Positions 27,429-36,947 of a stretch of DNA of 64,000 nt are shown piece after piece. Both the position numbers and the translations under genes were made by a program. The notes under the pieces were generated by a model that was not told where the DNA came from, did not search any database, and worked only from the letters and a program-made list of their open reading frames with translations. Within the stretch, counting starts at the first letter, position 1. The number at the start of each line of letters is the position of its first letter. Source of the stretch: Tildeniella torsiva UHER 1998/13D (GTDB lineage: Bacteria; Cyanobacteriota; Cyanobacteriia; Phormidesmidales; Phormidesmidaceae); NCBI GenBank assembly GCA_019358835.1, contig JAHHIH010000023.1, positions 37,612 to 101,611 on the forward strand, in the 5' to 3' direction.

Positions 27429-28052
27429 TTAGTTGACCGGGCCGAGGCGATCGAGGGGCCAAAACCGGAACCGAGCGCGACCGATGATGTTTTGCTGGGG
27501 CAGCCCGCCCCACACGTGGGAGTCGTTGCTGTCGTTGCGGTTGTCGCCCATGACAAACACCTGCCCTGGGGGGACAGTGACGGGCTCTAGGGTATAGGCG
27601 GGGGCTTCGAGGGTATAGCTCTCTTGCAGCGGTTCGCCATCGATGATGACCTGCCCTTGGCGAACCGCGATCGTTTGGCCAGGTTCGCCAATCACCCGTT
27701 TGATAAAAGCTTGACGGGCTTCATACCCCAGCCGAGCGAGCTGCGGGGGCGGCGCAAACACCACAATGTCGCCTCGGTGGGGATGCTGCCAGCGGTAGCT
27801 AACTTTGTCGACCAGCAGGCGATCGCCGATATGCAGCGTTGGATCCATAGAGTTGGAGGGAATGTAGCGGGGCTCGGCGATCAGCACCCGCACGGTAAGG
27901 GCCACTGCCAGGGCGATCGCCAGCACTCGAATATTGCTCCACTGCCCTGGCCACAGCGATCGCCAGCGCGCCCAGGCCGAGGCCTCTGCTGGCGGCGCTT
28001 TCTCCTCCGTGGGGGAATTGGTTGGGGCAGGTTGCGGCAGCTTAGGATCCAT
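27429..28052 (-). CDS. lepB: Signal peptidase I
   Basis: LepB cleaves signal peptides of exported proteins at the outer face of the cytoplasmic or thylakoid membrane. It has 207 residues: a soluble N tail rich in Pro, Ala and Glu, one membrane helix (about 42-60), the catalytic Ser68 in IPSNSMDPTL, the general base Lys118 in FIKRVIGEPGQ, and the GDNRNDSNDSHVWG box. It lies 77 bases downstream of the long tamB gene on the same strand, so both could be one envelope-related transcript. Cyanobacteria usually have more than one LepB. Confidence 0.96.
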   Translation of the reverse strand: MDPKLPQPAPTNSPTEEKAPPAEASAWARWRSLWPGQWSNIRVLAIALAVALTVRVLIAEPRYIPSNSMDPTLHIGDRLLVDKVSYRWQHPHRGDIVVFAPPPQLARLGYEARQAFIKRVIGEPGQTIAVRQGQVIIDGEPLQESYTLEAPAYTLEPVTVPPGQVFVMGDNRNDSNDSHVWGGLPQQNIIGRARFRFWPLDRLGPVN

Positions 28053-28129
28053 CGGCTTGTCGTTGTCGCGGTATGGGGCAGCGATTCTCGTCCCTTCTAC
28101 CTTACAGGCCTAGGGACGTGGCCCTGAAC

Positions 28130-31100
28130 TCAGGGCTGAAATCGAAATTCTACAACTGCGCCCGTGTTTTCATTGAACTGCTCGTAGCTGGTAATACCCC
28201 GCACGGTGATTTGGTCGTTAATGCGATAGCGCACGCTAAACAAGGCGGGAGTCACATTGGTGAATACTTTTTGAACGGACACCGAGATGCTGGGAGAGAA
28301 GTTGAAGCCTACTTCAGCGCCAATGTCGAGGGTACTTCCCTGCTGACCTCCCGGCGGCGAGGCCGAGAACAGGCGCAGCTCGGTGCGGTCTAGCCCCGAT
28401 CCGAGCAGATTTTGGAGGTTGTTGAGCAGGGCCGACCCAGCAAAGGCGAGCAGCCCTTGGAACCCATCGCCACCGCCTGACACGCTGCCTAAAGTGGATT
28501 CAAGCGCTGTCAGTAGCCCGCCGCTGAGCAGGGCTACTATCTCCCCCTCCGATCGCGGTGGGGTGCTGGATAGTTCTACGCCCTGTAAATTCACCACGCG
28601 GCTGGCGCGGCCATTTACACTGGCGCGAATGCGCACGGTCTGTACCCCAGCCTGGGTGAGCCCCAGTTGGTCAATGCGAGACACGCTAATTTCATTGCGC
28701 GGGAAGGGGGTGGCTACAGCCAGGGAATTTCCTGCCGCTGCGCTGTCGGGGACTGCCGCTGACAGAGTGGCAACCAAATAGGGGTCGATGGTTTCATCGA
28801 GATCGCTAAACTCGGCATAGTTTTCATCACCAGTGAGGCGAAACTCGGTGGTGAGTAAGTTAATGCGGCCCGAAGGCAGGTTGATGCGGCCATCGGGTTT
28901 AACGTTGGGGAGGGTGCCCAACAGATTAAGCGTACCTTCGGCTCGTACATCCACAATGCCGGGGATGGCCAGCCGCACATTCTCAGCCAGCACCAGCCTA
29001 AAGTCTTCTAACACCGGAGGAATGGGGTCAAAGATGCTGGGGGCTGAGGTCGAGGCAAAGGACGTTGCGGCTCCGCCTCCTACGCTCGTGTCGGGCAGGG
29101 TAAGCAGCCCATCTGACAGCTTCACCTCACCGTAGACCAAGGGCGGCAGCAAAAAGACGCTGCCATCGACAACGACGTTGCCATCGACCCGGCCCCGGTA
29201 GGTGCCAGCGGGGTTGCGCAGATCCAGGGCAATGTTGTCGAGGGTGACGCTGAAGGGGTTGTCGACCCCAGCCACTGGAGTGCCGTCCTCTTCTAAAGCT
29301 GTGCGGTCATTAAATAGCCCTGGCGCTAAATCTTGCACCGAGGGCAGCAGCTTGAGGTTGCCCTCAGCCATCACCTTGCCGTTGCTAAAGTCGCCCTCTA
29401 GATTTTGGAAGGCGAGCACCAGGCCGTTGGTATAGACAGAGCTGCCGCGGAGGGTACCAGCGCTTTCAACCACGTCAATGCGGCCCTGGATGTTGGTGAG
29501 GGGCTCGGGCAGGCTGCGGGAGCTGATGGTGACGCCATCAAAGTTGGCGTTGCCGGTCACGTTGAGGGTGGTGAGGGCGTTCTGAATGGGTTGATTGACG
29601 GGCCAGCGGCCCTGCACTGCTAGGTCGAGGCTGGCTGGGCCTGACTCCCAGGTGATGGCGCGGGTGATCAGGTTGACCAGGGCAAAGCCTTCGTCGCGCA
29701 TTCTGAGGGAAATGTCGACTGTGTCGGTTTCGGGCAGCTGGCGTAGGCCAGGGAGGGGGAGGGGGACGCTGGCTACCAGCCGCAGCGGATCGACTTGTTC
29801 GTCAATGGCCACTCGGCTGATTAAATTCAGGCGGGCGCCTTCGTACCGGAAGTTGGCGGTGGCCAGATCGATGGCATTGCGGTTGATGGTGGCTTCGTTC
29901 ACCGCCAGCTGGCCGCGCACCTGGGGATCTGCCAAAGTGCCGGTGAGGGTGGCCCCTAGGTTGACCAGACCGTCGAGATTGTCGGGCAGGCGCAAGGGCT
30001 GGCGCAGCGCGTTGATGGGCACATCACTGACCTCCAGCCGCAGGGTGCGAGCCACGGGGTCATCGGAACGCAGGCTAAAGTCGCCGTTTAGGGTGGCCAG
30101 GGCCACGCCCTGCTGGGTCGTGTCGGAAAAATCGGCAAAGTTGGAGCGCAAACTGACTGGCTCAAGGCGAATGACGTTGTCTTGATAGCTGCCTTTGGCG
30201 ATCACTTCATCGATGCGGTAGGTGGCACCGTTGCTGCCGTCGGCGTTGCCCCACACCCAATCTGCTCCGGCCAGGTCAAAGGTGATGTTGAGGGTGTCGG
30301 GCACGGTGCCGTTGGCGGTCACTTTGCCCGAGAAGCTGCCGACAAATTCATCGAGGGGGGGGAGGGTGGCGGCTTCGCCCTGGGCCGCCAGCAGATCGTT
30401 GAGTTCTTGCACTTCGGCCAGCCGACGGAGCTGATCGAGCAAACTGGCGTCGCGATCGCCCGCTGGCTGCACTTCCTCTAGCGAGGCTAAATCGGCCTCA
30501 GTGGCGGGGCGAAACCACTCGGGCGGCTTGAGCAGGTTAAAGCGAAAATCGGCCTGCTCAAAAATCAGAAAAGTTTGGAGAATATCGTGAATTTGACCGT
30601 TGTCGACCACAAGCTCGCCGTTGATTTGGGGCTGGTAGCCCAGGGTGTAGGTGCCGCTGGCCAGGTAGCGGCTGAGTCCAGAGGCCGACTCCAGCACGAC
30701 CCCGACCAGGCCGATGACGTTGTTGGCATAGGTGACGCTGCCCCGCAGGCGACCGTAGCGGTTAACCTCGGCTGGCCGCTCGGGGGCGGCGGGGTCAATG
30801 GCGACGGTGGTGCTTTCTCGGGGCAAGCGGAGGTAGCCAATGCTGGGGTCTTGCACGTCAAAGGTGGCGCGCAGGGTGGGCTGGCGCAGGTTGGCAACAA
30901 TCTCGGCGGAGGTCACCAGGCCGCTGACAGTGCCAATGCCGTTAACGCCCCCCTGGGGCAGGCGGAGATCGTCTAGGGGCAGGTTTTCGACCGTGGCGTA
31001 GAGGTTGTCGCCTCGGGTGTAGCCCTCGGCTAGGGCCTCGCCGCTGCGCACTTCAAAGGCTAGATCTCGGTCGCCCCCGGCGGTAGCTACGTAGACACGA

Positions 31101-33592
31101 TCGCCCCCGCCCGTCAGATCCACGGCCAGCGCCCCACCCTGGTTGTAGGTGACCGGGCCGCTGAGGGGAGAGGCAAAGGCCAGATCGCCCACTTGTAGCC
31201 CCACCAGAGAGGCGTCGCCGCTGAGGGCCAGCGCCCCAGGCCGCCCGCGCAGCCGCCCGTTAAAGAAGGCGTTCCCCGCCAGGGGAATCACCTGGGGCAC
31301 GGGCAGGGCCGCCAGGCTAAAGCTATTGACGTTGAGATTGAGATCGAGGTTGGCGATCGCCGGAGCACCGGGGCCGCTGAGCTGCGGCGTAATAAAGCCA
31401 CTGGCCTGTATCCCAGCGGTGCTAGCCTGCCGCACCAGTACCGACTGCCCATTCCAGGCCAGGTCGGCGGTGAGCGGGCCGCGCACCTGGGCCAGCTGGG
31501 GTGCGCGGCCCGCCGCCGTTGCCAACCCATCCGAGAGAGATACCTGGCCTTGCCCCCTCACCCCAGCCAGGGTGAGGTTGTCGGTACTGCCCGTAAAGCG
31601 AAAGCTGCCGTCAGCGGTGCCCTGGAGGTCGGGGGCAAAGGCCGCCATTTGCAGATCGCTGCCCCGCACGTTGGCGTTCCACTGGCCCCCCGCCAGGCTG
31701 GCATCGGTGAGCACGGTGCCCCCCGCCAGGGCGATCGCGCCATTGCCCTGACCTCGAATGCCCGCCAGCCCCGGATTGTCGAGGGTGCCTGACAGCTGAG
31801 CAGTACCGCTGGCAACCCCATCCACCCCGGCCCCCAACCGGCTGAGCTGCACTCCCTGGGCCCGTAGGTCAGCGTTCCACTGACGATTGGCCAACAGGCC
31901 CTCGCCCGCGACGGTGCCCCCCGCCACCTGCACAAAGGTATCGGTAAAGCGCAGCTGGCTGCCTGCCAGGCTGAGGTTGCCCTGGGCTGGGTAGTCGCCC
32001 ATGGGGGCGCGCCAGCGGGCGGTGCCCACCAGCTGGTTGACGGGACCGTTGATTTCGGCCTCAAAAAACACCGGCCCCAGGGCGACCTGGTCAGAAATCC
32101 CGTAGGCCTGGGCAATGGTGTCGGCAGAGATGCGATCGCCCGTCAGCGCTAGGGTCAGCCGCCCCGGCTCGCCAAAGGTAAAGACGCCGCTGCCGGTCAG
32201 AGAACCGCCCCCCTCGGGCACCGCCAAGATCCGATCAATTTTCAGATTTTGCGCGCTGAGAATGCCCGTGGCCCTGACTTCGCTAAAGGCCACCCGGTCG
32301 ATAGTGATCTGATCTTGGGAAATTAGCTCGGTGGTAATCACCGGCTTGCCCAGGGGGCCGGTCATGGTGACATCGGCCCCAAAGGTGCCGCTAGCCGCGA
32401 TCGGCAGCTCCCTGTCCAGCAGGTCAGTGGCCTGGGTTACGGTAAACGGGTTGACCTGGCCGCTGAGGTCATAGCCCTCATCTAAATCAATGGTGCCCCC
32501 GGCCCGGGCGGTCAGGTTACCCATCCCGGCGGTGACATCCTCAAATTCAAGGGTGCGGCCCCGAAACCGAACATCGCCCTCAAGCTCTTGCAGCGGCTCG
32601 GGCATGTTGGGGTGAACAACGGTACCCTCGTCTACCCGCGCCGTGCCCACAAAGCTGGTGCGAACGCCTCTGCCGCTTTCAATATCCACCTGGCCACTGA
32701 CCACGCCGGAGGGAAACTGCACCGGCAGAGGACTCTCCAAGAACGAGTCAACTAGGGGCATGATATCGGTAGCCCTGGCCTTCTGGGTGCGCAGATTGAG
32801 GTTGGCCTGCAGGCCAGGGCCAGGCACCTCGGTCGGATCGATGGGGGAATCAGCGCTGGCGCTGGGTTCATCTGAGGGTGGTGGCAGTAGCACTGACCCC
32901 GTGAGATCGAGGCTGCCCCCCTGGGTGGAATCGCCGCTGAGGCTTAAATCGAGCTGCTGGGTTTCGAGGGGAGAATCAGGATCTTCCGGCGCCTCAATCA
33001 GGGTTTTGCTAAAGTCGAGCTGGCCTTGGAGGTTTTCGATCGCCACCTGCACCGGCTCTACCGCCCCCTCTACGTAAGGCACCATGGTCAGCTGGGAGTC
33101 TTTGACGTAGAGATTGCCAAGCCTTACCTCAACAAAAGGATCCCGGTCTGGATCGCGATCGGAGAAATCCAGATCTAAATCCAACCATTTCCGGTCGGCG
33201 TTTTGCTCTAGGTAAAGCTCCCCCTGCTCTAGGGTGACGCTGAGGGGCAGTTCTCGCCGCCACAAATCCCACAGCCTAAACCGCACCTCTACAGCTTCTA
33301 ATGACAGGCTGTCTGGATCCGTAGGTGTCGCTGGAATAGCTGACGGCCCCAGCCGCACTCCGGATAGCCCGACGCGCTCCACTGGCCCCAGCTCCACCGG
33401 GCGATCGAGGGACTCCGAAAGCTCTCTGGCAAGTAGGGGCACCAGATTGTCCCGGCTCCATAGCCAGCCCCCTAAGGCCGCTGCTCCCCCCAACGCCAGC
33501 AGTGCACCGAGCATTAGCCCCGCTGTGAGCCAGCGGCCGCTGCCCTCTGACTCTGGTTCTTGAGAAGGCTCTGGTTCTTGAGAAGGGGTCAT
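28130..33592 (-). CDS. tamB: TamB/translocation and assembly module protein (DUF490, AsmA-like)
   Basis: This is a very large envelope protein of 1820 residues. A cytoplasmic tail rich in Glu and Pro precedes one N-terminal membrane helix (about 21-45). Over 1500 residues of beta-strand repeats follow, and the DUF490 domain is at the C terminus, including VRIRASVNGRASRVVNLQG, SEGEIVALLSGG and the final VRYRINDQITVRG...AVVEFRFQP. TamB-like proteins form a hydrophobic groove bridging inner and outer membranes, acting in lipid transport and outer-membrane protein assembly; the chloroplast relative is TIC236. No Omp85/TamA partner gene is next to it. lepB follows downstream. At 1820 residues it is longer than enterobacterial TamB (about 1260), as is usual in cyanobacteria. 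Confidence 0.93.
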   Translation of the reverse strand: MTPSQEPEPSQEPESEGSGRWLTAGLMLGALLALGGAAALGGWLWSRDNLVPLLARELSESLDRPVELGPVERVGLSGVRLGPSAIPATPTDPDSLSLEAVEVRFRLWDLWRRELPLSVTLEQGELYLEQNADRKWLDLDLDFSDRDPDRDPFVEVRLGNLYVKDSQLTMVPYVEGAVEPVQVAIENLQGQLDFSKTLIEAPEDPDSPLETQQLDLSLSGDSTQGGSLDLTGSVLLPPPSDEPSASADSPIDPTEVPGPGLQANLNLRTQKARATDIMPLVDSFLESPLPVQFPSGVVSGQVDIESGRGVRTSFVGTARVDEGTVVHPNMPEPLQELEGDVRFRGRTLEFEDVTAGMGNLTARAGGTIDLDEGYDLSGQVNPFTVTQATDLLDRELPIAASGTFGADVTMTGPLGKPVITTELISQDQITIDRVAFSEVRATGILSAQNLKIDRILAVPEGGGSLTGSGVFTFGEPGRLTLALTGDRISADTIAQAYGISDQVALGPVFFEAEINGPVNQLVGTARWRAPMGDYPAQGNLSLAGSQLRFTDTFVQVAGGTVAGEGLLANRQWNADLRAQGVQLSRLGAGVDGVASGTAQLSGTLDNPGLAGIRGQGNGAIALAGGTVLTDASLAGGQWNANVRGSDLQMAAFAPDLQGTADGSFRFTGSTDNLTLAGVRGQGQVSLSDGLATAAGRAPQLAQVRGPLTADLAWNGQSVLVRQASTAGIQASGFITPQLSGPGAPAIANLDLNLNVNSFSLAALPVPQVIPLAGNAFFNGRLRGRPGALALSGDASLVGLQVGDLAFASPLSGPVTYNQGGALAVDLTGGGDRVYVATAGGDRDLAFEVRSGEALAEGYTRGDNLYATVENLPLDDLRLPQGGVNGIGTVSGLVTSAEIVANLRQPTLRATFDVQDPSIGYLRLPRESTTVAIDPAAPERPAEVNRYGRLRGSVTYANNVIGLVGVVLESASGLSRYLASGTYTLGYQPQINGELVVDNGQIHDILQTFLIFEQADFRFNLLKPPEWFRPATEADLASLEEVQPAGDRDASLLDQLRRLAEVQELNDLLAAQGEAATLPPLDEFVGSFSGKVTANGTVPDTLNITFDLAGADWVWGNADGSNGATYRIDEVIAKGSYQDNVIRLEPVSLRSNFADFSDTTQQGVALATLNGDFSLRSDDPVARTLRLEVSDVPINALRQPLRLPDNLDGLVNLGATLTGTLADPQVRGQLAVNEATINRNAIDLATANFRYEGARLNLISRVAIDEQVDPLRLVASVPLPLPGLRQLPETDTVDISLRMRDEGFALVNLITRAITWESGPASLDLAVQGRWPVNQPIQNALTTLNVTGNANFDGVTISSRSLPEPLTNIQGRIDVVESAGTLRGSSVYTNGLVLAFQNLEGDFSNGKVMAEGNLKLLPSVQDLAPGLFNDRTALEEDGTPVAGVDNPFSVTLDNIALDLRNPAGTYRGRVDGNVVVDGSVFLLPPLVYGEVKLSDGLLTLPDTSVGGGAATSFASTSAPSIFDPIPPVLEDFRLVLAENVRLAIPGIVDVRAEGTLNLLGTLPNVKPDGRINLPSGRINLLTTEFRLTGDENYAEFSDLDETIDPYLVATLSAAVPDSAAAGNSLAVATPFPRNEISVSRIDQLGLTQAGVQTVRIRASVNGRASRVVNLQGVELSSTPPRSEGEIVALLSGGLLTALESTLGSVSGGGDGFQGLLAFAGSALLNNLQNLLGSGLDRTELRLFSASPPGGQQGSTLDIGAEVGFNFSPSISVSVQKVFTNVTPALFSVRYRINDQITVRGITSYEQFNENTGAVVEFRFQP

Positions 33593-33789
33593 ACCCGTTT
33601 ACGCCACCGCAGAACACCCAACAATAGTAATGAACTCCCCGACTTCTGCCTACCACCTCCGGGGAACTTAATGGTTGGCACTGCCCCAAGTCAGACCTCA
33701 GCGAACATAGACGACCGTAGAGCTGGCTTTGTTCACGCGGCAGCGGCCCGGTACAGTAAATAAAGTAATGCTGTTAGTGAGATAGGGCC

Positions 33790-34191
33790 ATGGTGGTGTA
33801 CGTGCTGTTGTTCAATGCCCGCACCGAGAATGAGGGCATTCATGCCGAAACCATGAACGGGCAAAATCTGATTCTGATGTTTGAGCATGAGGATGACGCT
33901 ATTCGCTATGCCCTGATGCTAGAGGCCCAAGATTTTCCGGAGGCCACCGTAGAGGGCTTTGACCAGGCCGAAATCGTAGAATTTTGTGAATCGGCTGGGT
34001 ATGGCCACCGCCTGGTACCCGAAGGCACGCTAGCGGTACCTCCTGATCAAAACCTGGAGCAAATTACCTGGGATCCCGACGACCCCAACCCCATCGCCCC
34101 GCCTGCGGACAGCGCTCCGTCCACTGACGACCATGGCATCGACCAGGCCGAGCTAGACCGTATGCGCCAGCAGCTTGAGAAATTGCTCTAG
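33790..34191 (+). CDS. DUF3110 domain protein
   Basis: This is a 133-residue protein. The N-terminal 90 residues (VYVLLFNARTENEGIHAE, LMFEHEDDAIRYALMLEAQDFPEATVEGF) fit DUF3110, a small domain restricted to cyanobacteria and plastids with no assigned function. The rest is an acidic tail rich in Asp and Pro ending in a short helix. The ATG at 33790 starts the conserved part. The next gene begins 12 bases later on the same strand, so they are likely one operon. Confidence 0.88.
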   Translation: MVVYVLLFNARTENEGIHAETMNGQNLILMFEHEDDAIRYALMLEAQDFPEATVEGFDQAEIVEFCESAGYGHRLVPEGTLAVPPDQNLEQITWDPDDPNPIAPPADSAPSTDDHGIDQAELDRMRQQLEKLL

Positions 34192-34203
34192 GGTTACGGT
34201 GTG

Positions 34204-35097
34204 ATGACGACGCCCATCTCGAACCTAATTGCCCATGCCCGCCAGGGCGATGCCCGCGCGATCGCCCAGCTACTCACCCCAACGCTGGCACCGGGGGTTG
34301 TCGCCCGGGGGCAGTGGCGGGGCACCATGCTCTATCTCGATCTAGAGGCCGATACGGCGATCGCCCAAAACCTGGTCGTGCCTCACATTCGCCGGGGGCT
34401 GCTGCGACTGGGGTTAACTTGCCCTATCGATGGGGTGTGGGTAGCCGGGCGGCGCATCGGCAGCGATACGACCGACTGGCAAGAGCGCTTTAGCCTCCAG
34501 GGCCGGTCTGCCCCAACGGATGCCCAGGCTGAAGGGGCGGCAGGAGATACTACTATTGGCGCGACATCCACTGCCCTGACCGACGAGCCCGCTGACCCAG
34601 CGGCGCAGCCTTCAGTCGAGTCGGCGGCAGCATCGTCGGCCGATGGTGGTTCATCGCTAATGCACGGCGCTTCAGCAGGCGATCGGGCCGCTCGACCCAA
34701 TACAACCCTAGTGGTGCTGGCTCATCTAGTGCCACTGGTAAGCTATCTGGCCTTGGGGAGCCAGTGGTTAGGGGGCTGGCCGCTATTGTGGGGCAGTTCG
34801 TTTTTGCTGCCTTGGCGGGTGGTGGTTCCCCTAGTGCTGCTTTTGACGAAAGGTTCGGGCTCGGTATCAGACCCAGATGCTGCCTTTGTGCAGCGCCAGG
34901 CCAAGGCCGCCCTGAACTTTCAGCTGACGATGCTGATTGCCTGGAGTGTGACCATTGCGCTGATGTTTGTTTTGGTGGGCTTTTTGCTGGTGGTGCCCCT
35001 GGCCCTAATTGAAATAGTCAGCTGTATTGTGGCGACAACCCAGGCCGCTGAGGGCAACCCCGTCCGCTACGCGATCGCGATTCGGTTTGTGCGCTAG
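34204..35097 (+). CDS. Membrane protein with DUF4870-like C-terminal domain
   Basis: This is a 297-residue protein. The N-terminal 100 residues are soluble and helical (QGDARAIAQLLTPTLAPGVVARG). A linker rich in Ala, Ser and Asp follows (about 105-160). Four hydrophobic segments from about 165 to 285 follow, with a VVLAHLVPLVSYLALG start and an NFQLTMLIAW segment, as in DUF4870/Tic20-like small membrane domains. The ATG at 34204 follows a GTG directly upstream that could also serve. It lies in tandem with the DUF3110 gene. No function is known. Confidence 0.65.
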   Translation: MTTPISNLIAHARQGDARAIAQLLTPTLAPGVVARGQWRGTMLYLDLEADTAIAQNLVVPHIRRGLLRLGLTCPIDGVWVAGRRIGSDTTDWQERFSLQGRSAPTDAQAEGAAGDTTIGATSTALTDEPADPAAQPSVESAAASSADGGSSLMHGASAGDRAARPNTTLVVLAHLVPLVSYLALGSQWLGGWPLLWGSSFLLPWRVVVPLVLLLTKGSGSVSDPDAAFVQRQAKAALNFQLTMLIAWSVTIALMFVLVGFLLVVPLALIEIVSCIVATTQAAEGNPVRYAIAIRFVR

Positions 35098-35140
35098 GCG
35101 CGCCATCCTTTACATTAGCGGCAGTGTTTATGCCTTCTGG

Positions 35141-36094
35141 ATGCTGCCCGTGACCGCCGATTTTTCCCTTACTAACCCTGCCGACCCTGCCGATCGCGGC
35201 CACTTGCTGACCGAGCAAGCCAACCCCCGCAGCGCCCAGCTCGATCGCCTCAACGCCCTAGAACTGGTCGATCTGTTTAACCACGAAGATCAGCACACCC
35301 TAGCCGCGATCGCTGGGGCGCGGCAGGCGCTGGCGGCGGCAATCGACGCGGCTACCGAGGCACTGCGGCAGGGGGGGCGGCTATTTTATGTGGGCGCGGG
35401 CACCAGCGGTCGCCTCGGAGTGCTCGATGCGGCAGAGTGCCCGCCCACGTTTTGTACCCCGCCCGATCTAGTCCAGGGCATTATCGCCGGGGGGGCTGGG
35501 GCGCTGGTGAAAAGCTCTGAGGGGTTAGAGGATATCGCTGAAGACGGGGCAGCGGCGATCGCCGAGCGCAACGTGCATGCCCACGATGTGGTGGTGGGCA
35601 TTACCGCCGGGGGCACGACGCCCTACGTACAGGGGGCGATCGCCGCTGCGAACCGACGCGGTGCCACTACGGTATTTATGGCCTGTGTGCCCAGCGACCA
35701 GGTGCCCACTGAGGCGGCAATCGACATTCGCCTGCTGGTCGGGCCAGAGTTGCTGGCGGGCTCGACCCGGCTGAAGGCGGGCACCGCAACCAAAATGGCT
35801 CTCAACATTCTCTCGACGGGAGTGATGGTGCGTTTGGGCAAGGTCTACGGCAACCGCATGGTCGATGTGGCGGTGACTAATACCAAACTGCGCGATCGCG
35901 CCTTGCGCATTCTCTGTGACCTCACTGACCTCGATCGCCAGGCCGCCAGTGACCTGCTCGATCGCAGCAATCAGCAGGTAAAACTAGCCCTGATGATGCA
36001 CCTGGGCCATCTCAGTGCTGAGGCGGCGACTGAGCGTCTGGCCCGGCACCAGGGGCAGTTGCGCCAGGCTCTAGAGGCTGGGTTAGGTAGGTAG
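35141..36094 (+). CDS. murQ: N-acetylmuramic acid 6-phosphate etherase
   Basis: MurQ removes D-lactate from MurNAc-6-phosphate to give GlcNAc-6-phosphate in cell-wall recycling. The 317 residues carry the SIS sugar-phosphate domain, including LFYVGAGTSGRLGVLDAAECPPTF and the catalytic Glu in that segment. The GITAGGTTPYVQGAI and AGSTRLKAGTATKMALNILSTG signatures are also present. The C-terminal helical part has DRSNQQVKLALMMH. The ATG at 35141 is preferred; an upstream frame to 35027 overlaps the previous gene. Classical MurQ substrate arises from a MurNAc PTS. The window does encode a PTS, but 18 kb away and not clearly MurNAc-specific. Confidence 0.95.
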   Translation: MLPVTADFSLTNPADPADRGHLLTEQANPRSAQLDRLNALELVDLFNHEDQHTLAAIAGARQALAAAIDAATEALRQGGRLFYVGAGTSGRLGVLDAAECPPTFCTPPDLVQGIIAGGAGALVKSSEGLEDIAEDGAAAIAERNVHAHDVVVGITAGGTTPYVQGAIAAANRRGATTVFMACVPSDQVPTEAAIDIRLLVGPELLAGSTRLKAGTATKMALNILSTGVMVRLGKVYGNRMVDVAVTNTKLRDRALRILCDLTDLDRQAASDLLDRSNQQVKLALMMHLGHLSAEAATERLARHQGQLRQALEAGLGR

Positions 36095-36107
36095 GCGGGG
36101 CAGCGAC

Positions 36108-36692
36108 CTAGACTTTGGAGAATAGTTCGGGGTGAGGGGGGTCAGCTTCGTCCATCCAAACGCGATCGAGGCAGGTGCCTTCAAGGCAGGCGAGAGAGAG
36201 GGTGGTACCCCGCAGGTTGGCACCTGTGAGGTCGGCCCCGCGCAGGTCAGCGCCAGTTAGGTCGCTGCCCCGGAGGTCGGTGTAGCTGAGGTTGGCGTTG
36301 CGTAAGTCGGCTTGGGTAAGTAATCCATTGTGCAGGGTCGCTAGGCGTAAATCGCTACAGCGCAGATTGGCCCCCGCCAGGTTGACGCGGCTAAGCTCGG
36401 CTCGAATCAGCACCGTACGAGCCAGATCAGCCCCTGACAGATTGGCCTCATCTAGGTTGGCGCGCCACAGATTGCAGCCGCCTAGTTTTGCCCCGGCCAG
36501 CATGGCCCGGTGAAGGTTGATCGATGCCAAATTGGCCTGGCTGAGGTTGATGCCGGGCAGCACCAGCCCAGGCATCCACGCTTCGTGGAAGTCGAGGTGG
36601 CTAAAATCGCGGCGGCCACTGGCATACAGGTCTAATACCTGGGCCATGGTTATGGTGATGGACTGCGAATCCATAGGACTGTTTTCACCCAT
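36108..36692 (-). CDS. Pentapeptide-repeat protein
   Basis: This is a 194-residue protein. A short N-terminal region (TMAQVLDLYASGRRDFSHLDFHEA) is followed by about 22 tandem A(D/N)LxX units such as ANLASI, ANLDEA, ADLART, ADLRGA and ADLTGA. These fold into a right-handed four-sided beta helix. No membrane helix or enzyme domain is attached. Cyanobacteria carry many such proteins, mostly of unknown function. The start may be at 36692 or at the ATG at 36674. An exact HLR1 box lies about 100 bases upstream, suggesting light-stress control by RpaB. It converges with murQ, with 13 bases between stops. Confidence 0.88.
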   Translation of the reverse strand: MGENSPMDSQSITITMAQVLDLYASGRRDFSHLDFHEAWMPGLVLPGINLSQANLASINLHRAMLAGAKLGGCNLWRANLDEANLSGADLARTVLIRAELSRVNLAGANLRCSDLRLATLHNGLLTQADLRNANLSYTDLRGSDLTGADLRGADLTGANLRGTTLSLACLEGTCLDRVWMDEADPPHPELFSKV

Positions 36693-36788
36693 CAGACACT
36701 ACTTGAGCTGGTTCTGTTAGCCAGGGCAGGCTGGCTTTACGCCCACCTACGGACTTAGAGACCGCAGAACGTTTCTTATTGTTACATC

Positions 36789-36806
36789 TTTGTAAACTAA
36801 TGTAAC
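36789..36806 (-). promoter_or_regulatory. HLR1 (RpaB) box upstream of the pentapeptide-repeat gene
   Basis: On the minus strand the sequence reads GTTACATTAGTTTACAAA. It fits the established HLR1 consensus of two (G/T)TTACA(A/T)(A/T) units separated by two bases, at every position. It lies about 100 bases before the gene start, where a promoter is expected. RpaB acts at such sites as an activator or repressor depending on their position. Confidence 0.7.
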
Positions 36807-36947
36807 AAGTCCTCATCCGCGCTGCAAGCCTTAGGGACTGGCGATAGCCGTTCCTAAGCAGCTCTATTCGTGGTGATAGGGAGGCAGAACGGCTCCTGAC
36901 CTGCTGTTCTGTCATCTGCTTTGAGCCGCCGCCTGCCTTCTGCGCGT

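Noticed and set aside
28383..33563. Several plus-strand frames of 60-200 codons opposite tamB
   Set aside because: They are shadows of the GC-rich tamB gene; none has domain features or a ribosome-binding site.
34201..36094. murQ and the PTS genes as one MurNAc recycling locus
   Set aside because: They are 18 kb apart with many unrelated genes between, and the permease resembles the glucose/GlcNAc branch at least as much as MurP.
36685..36915. Minus-strand frame of 76 codons upstream of the pentapeptide gene
   Set aside because: It runs through the HLR1 promoter region and has no protein-like pattern.
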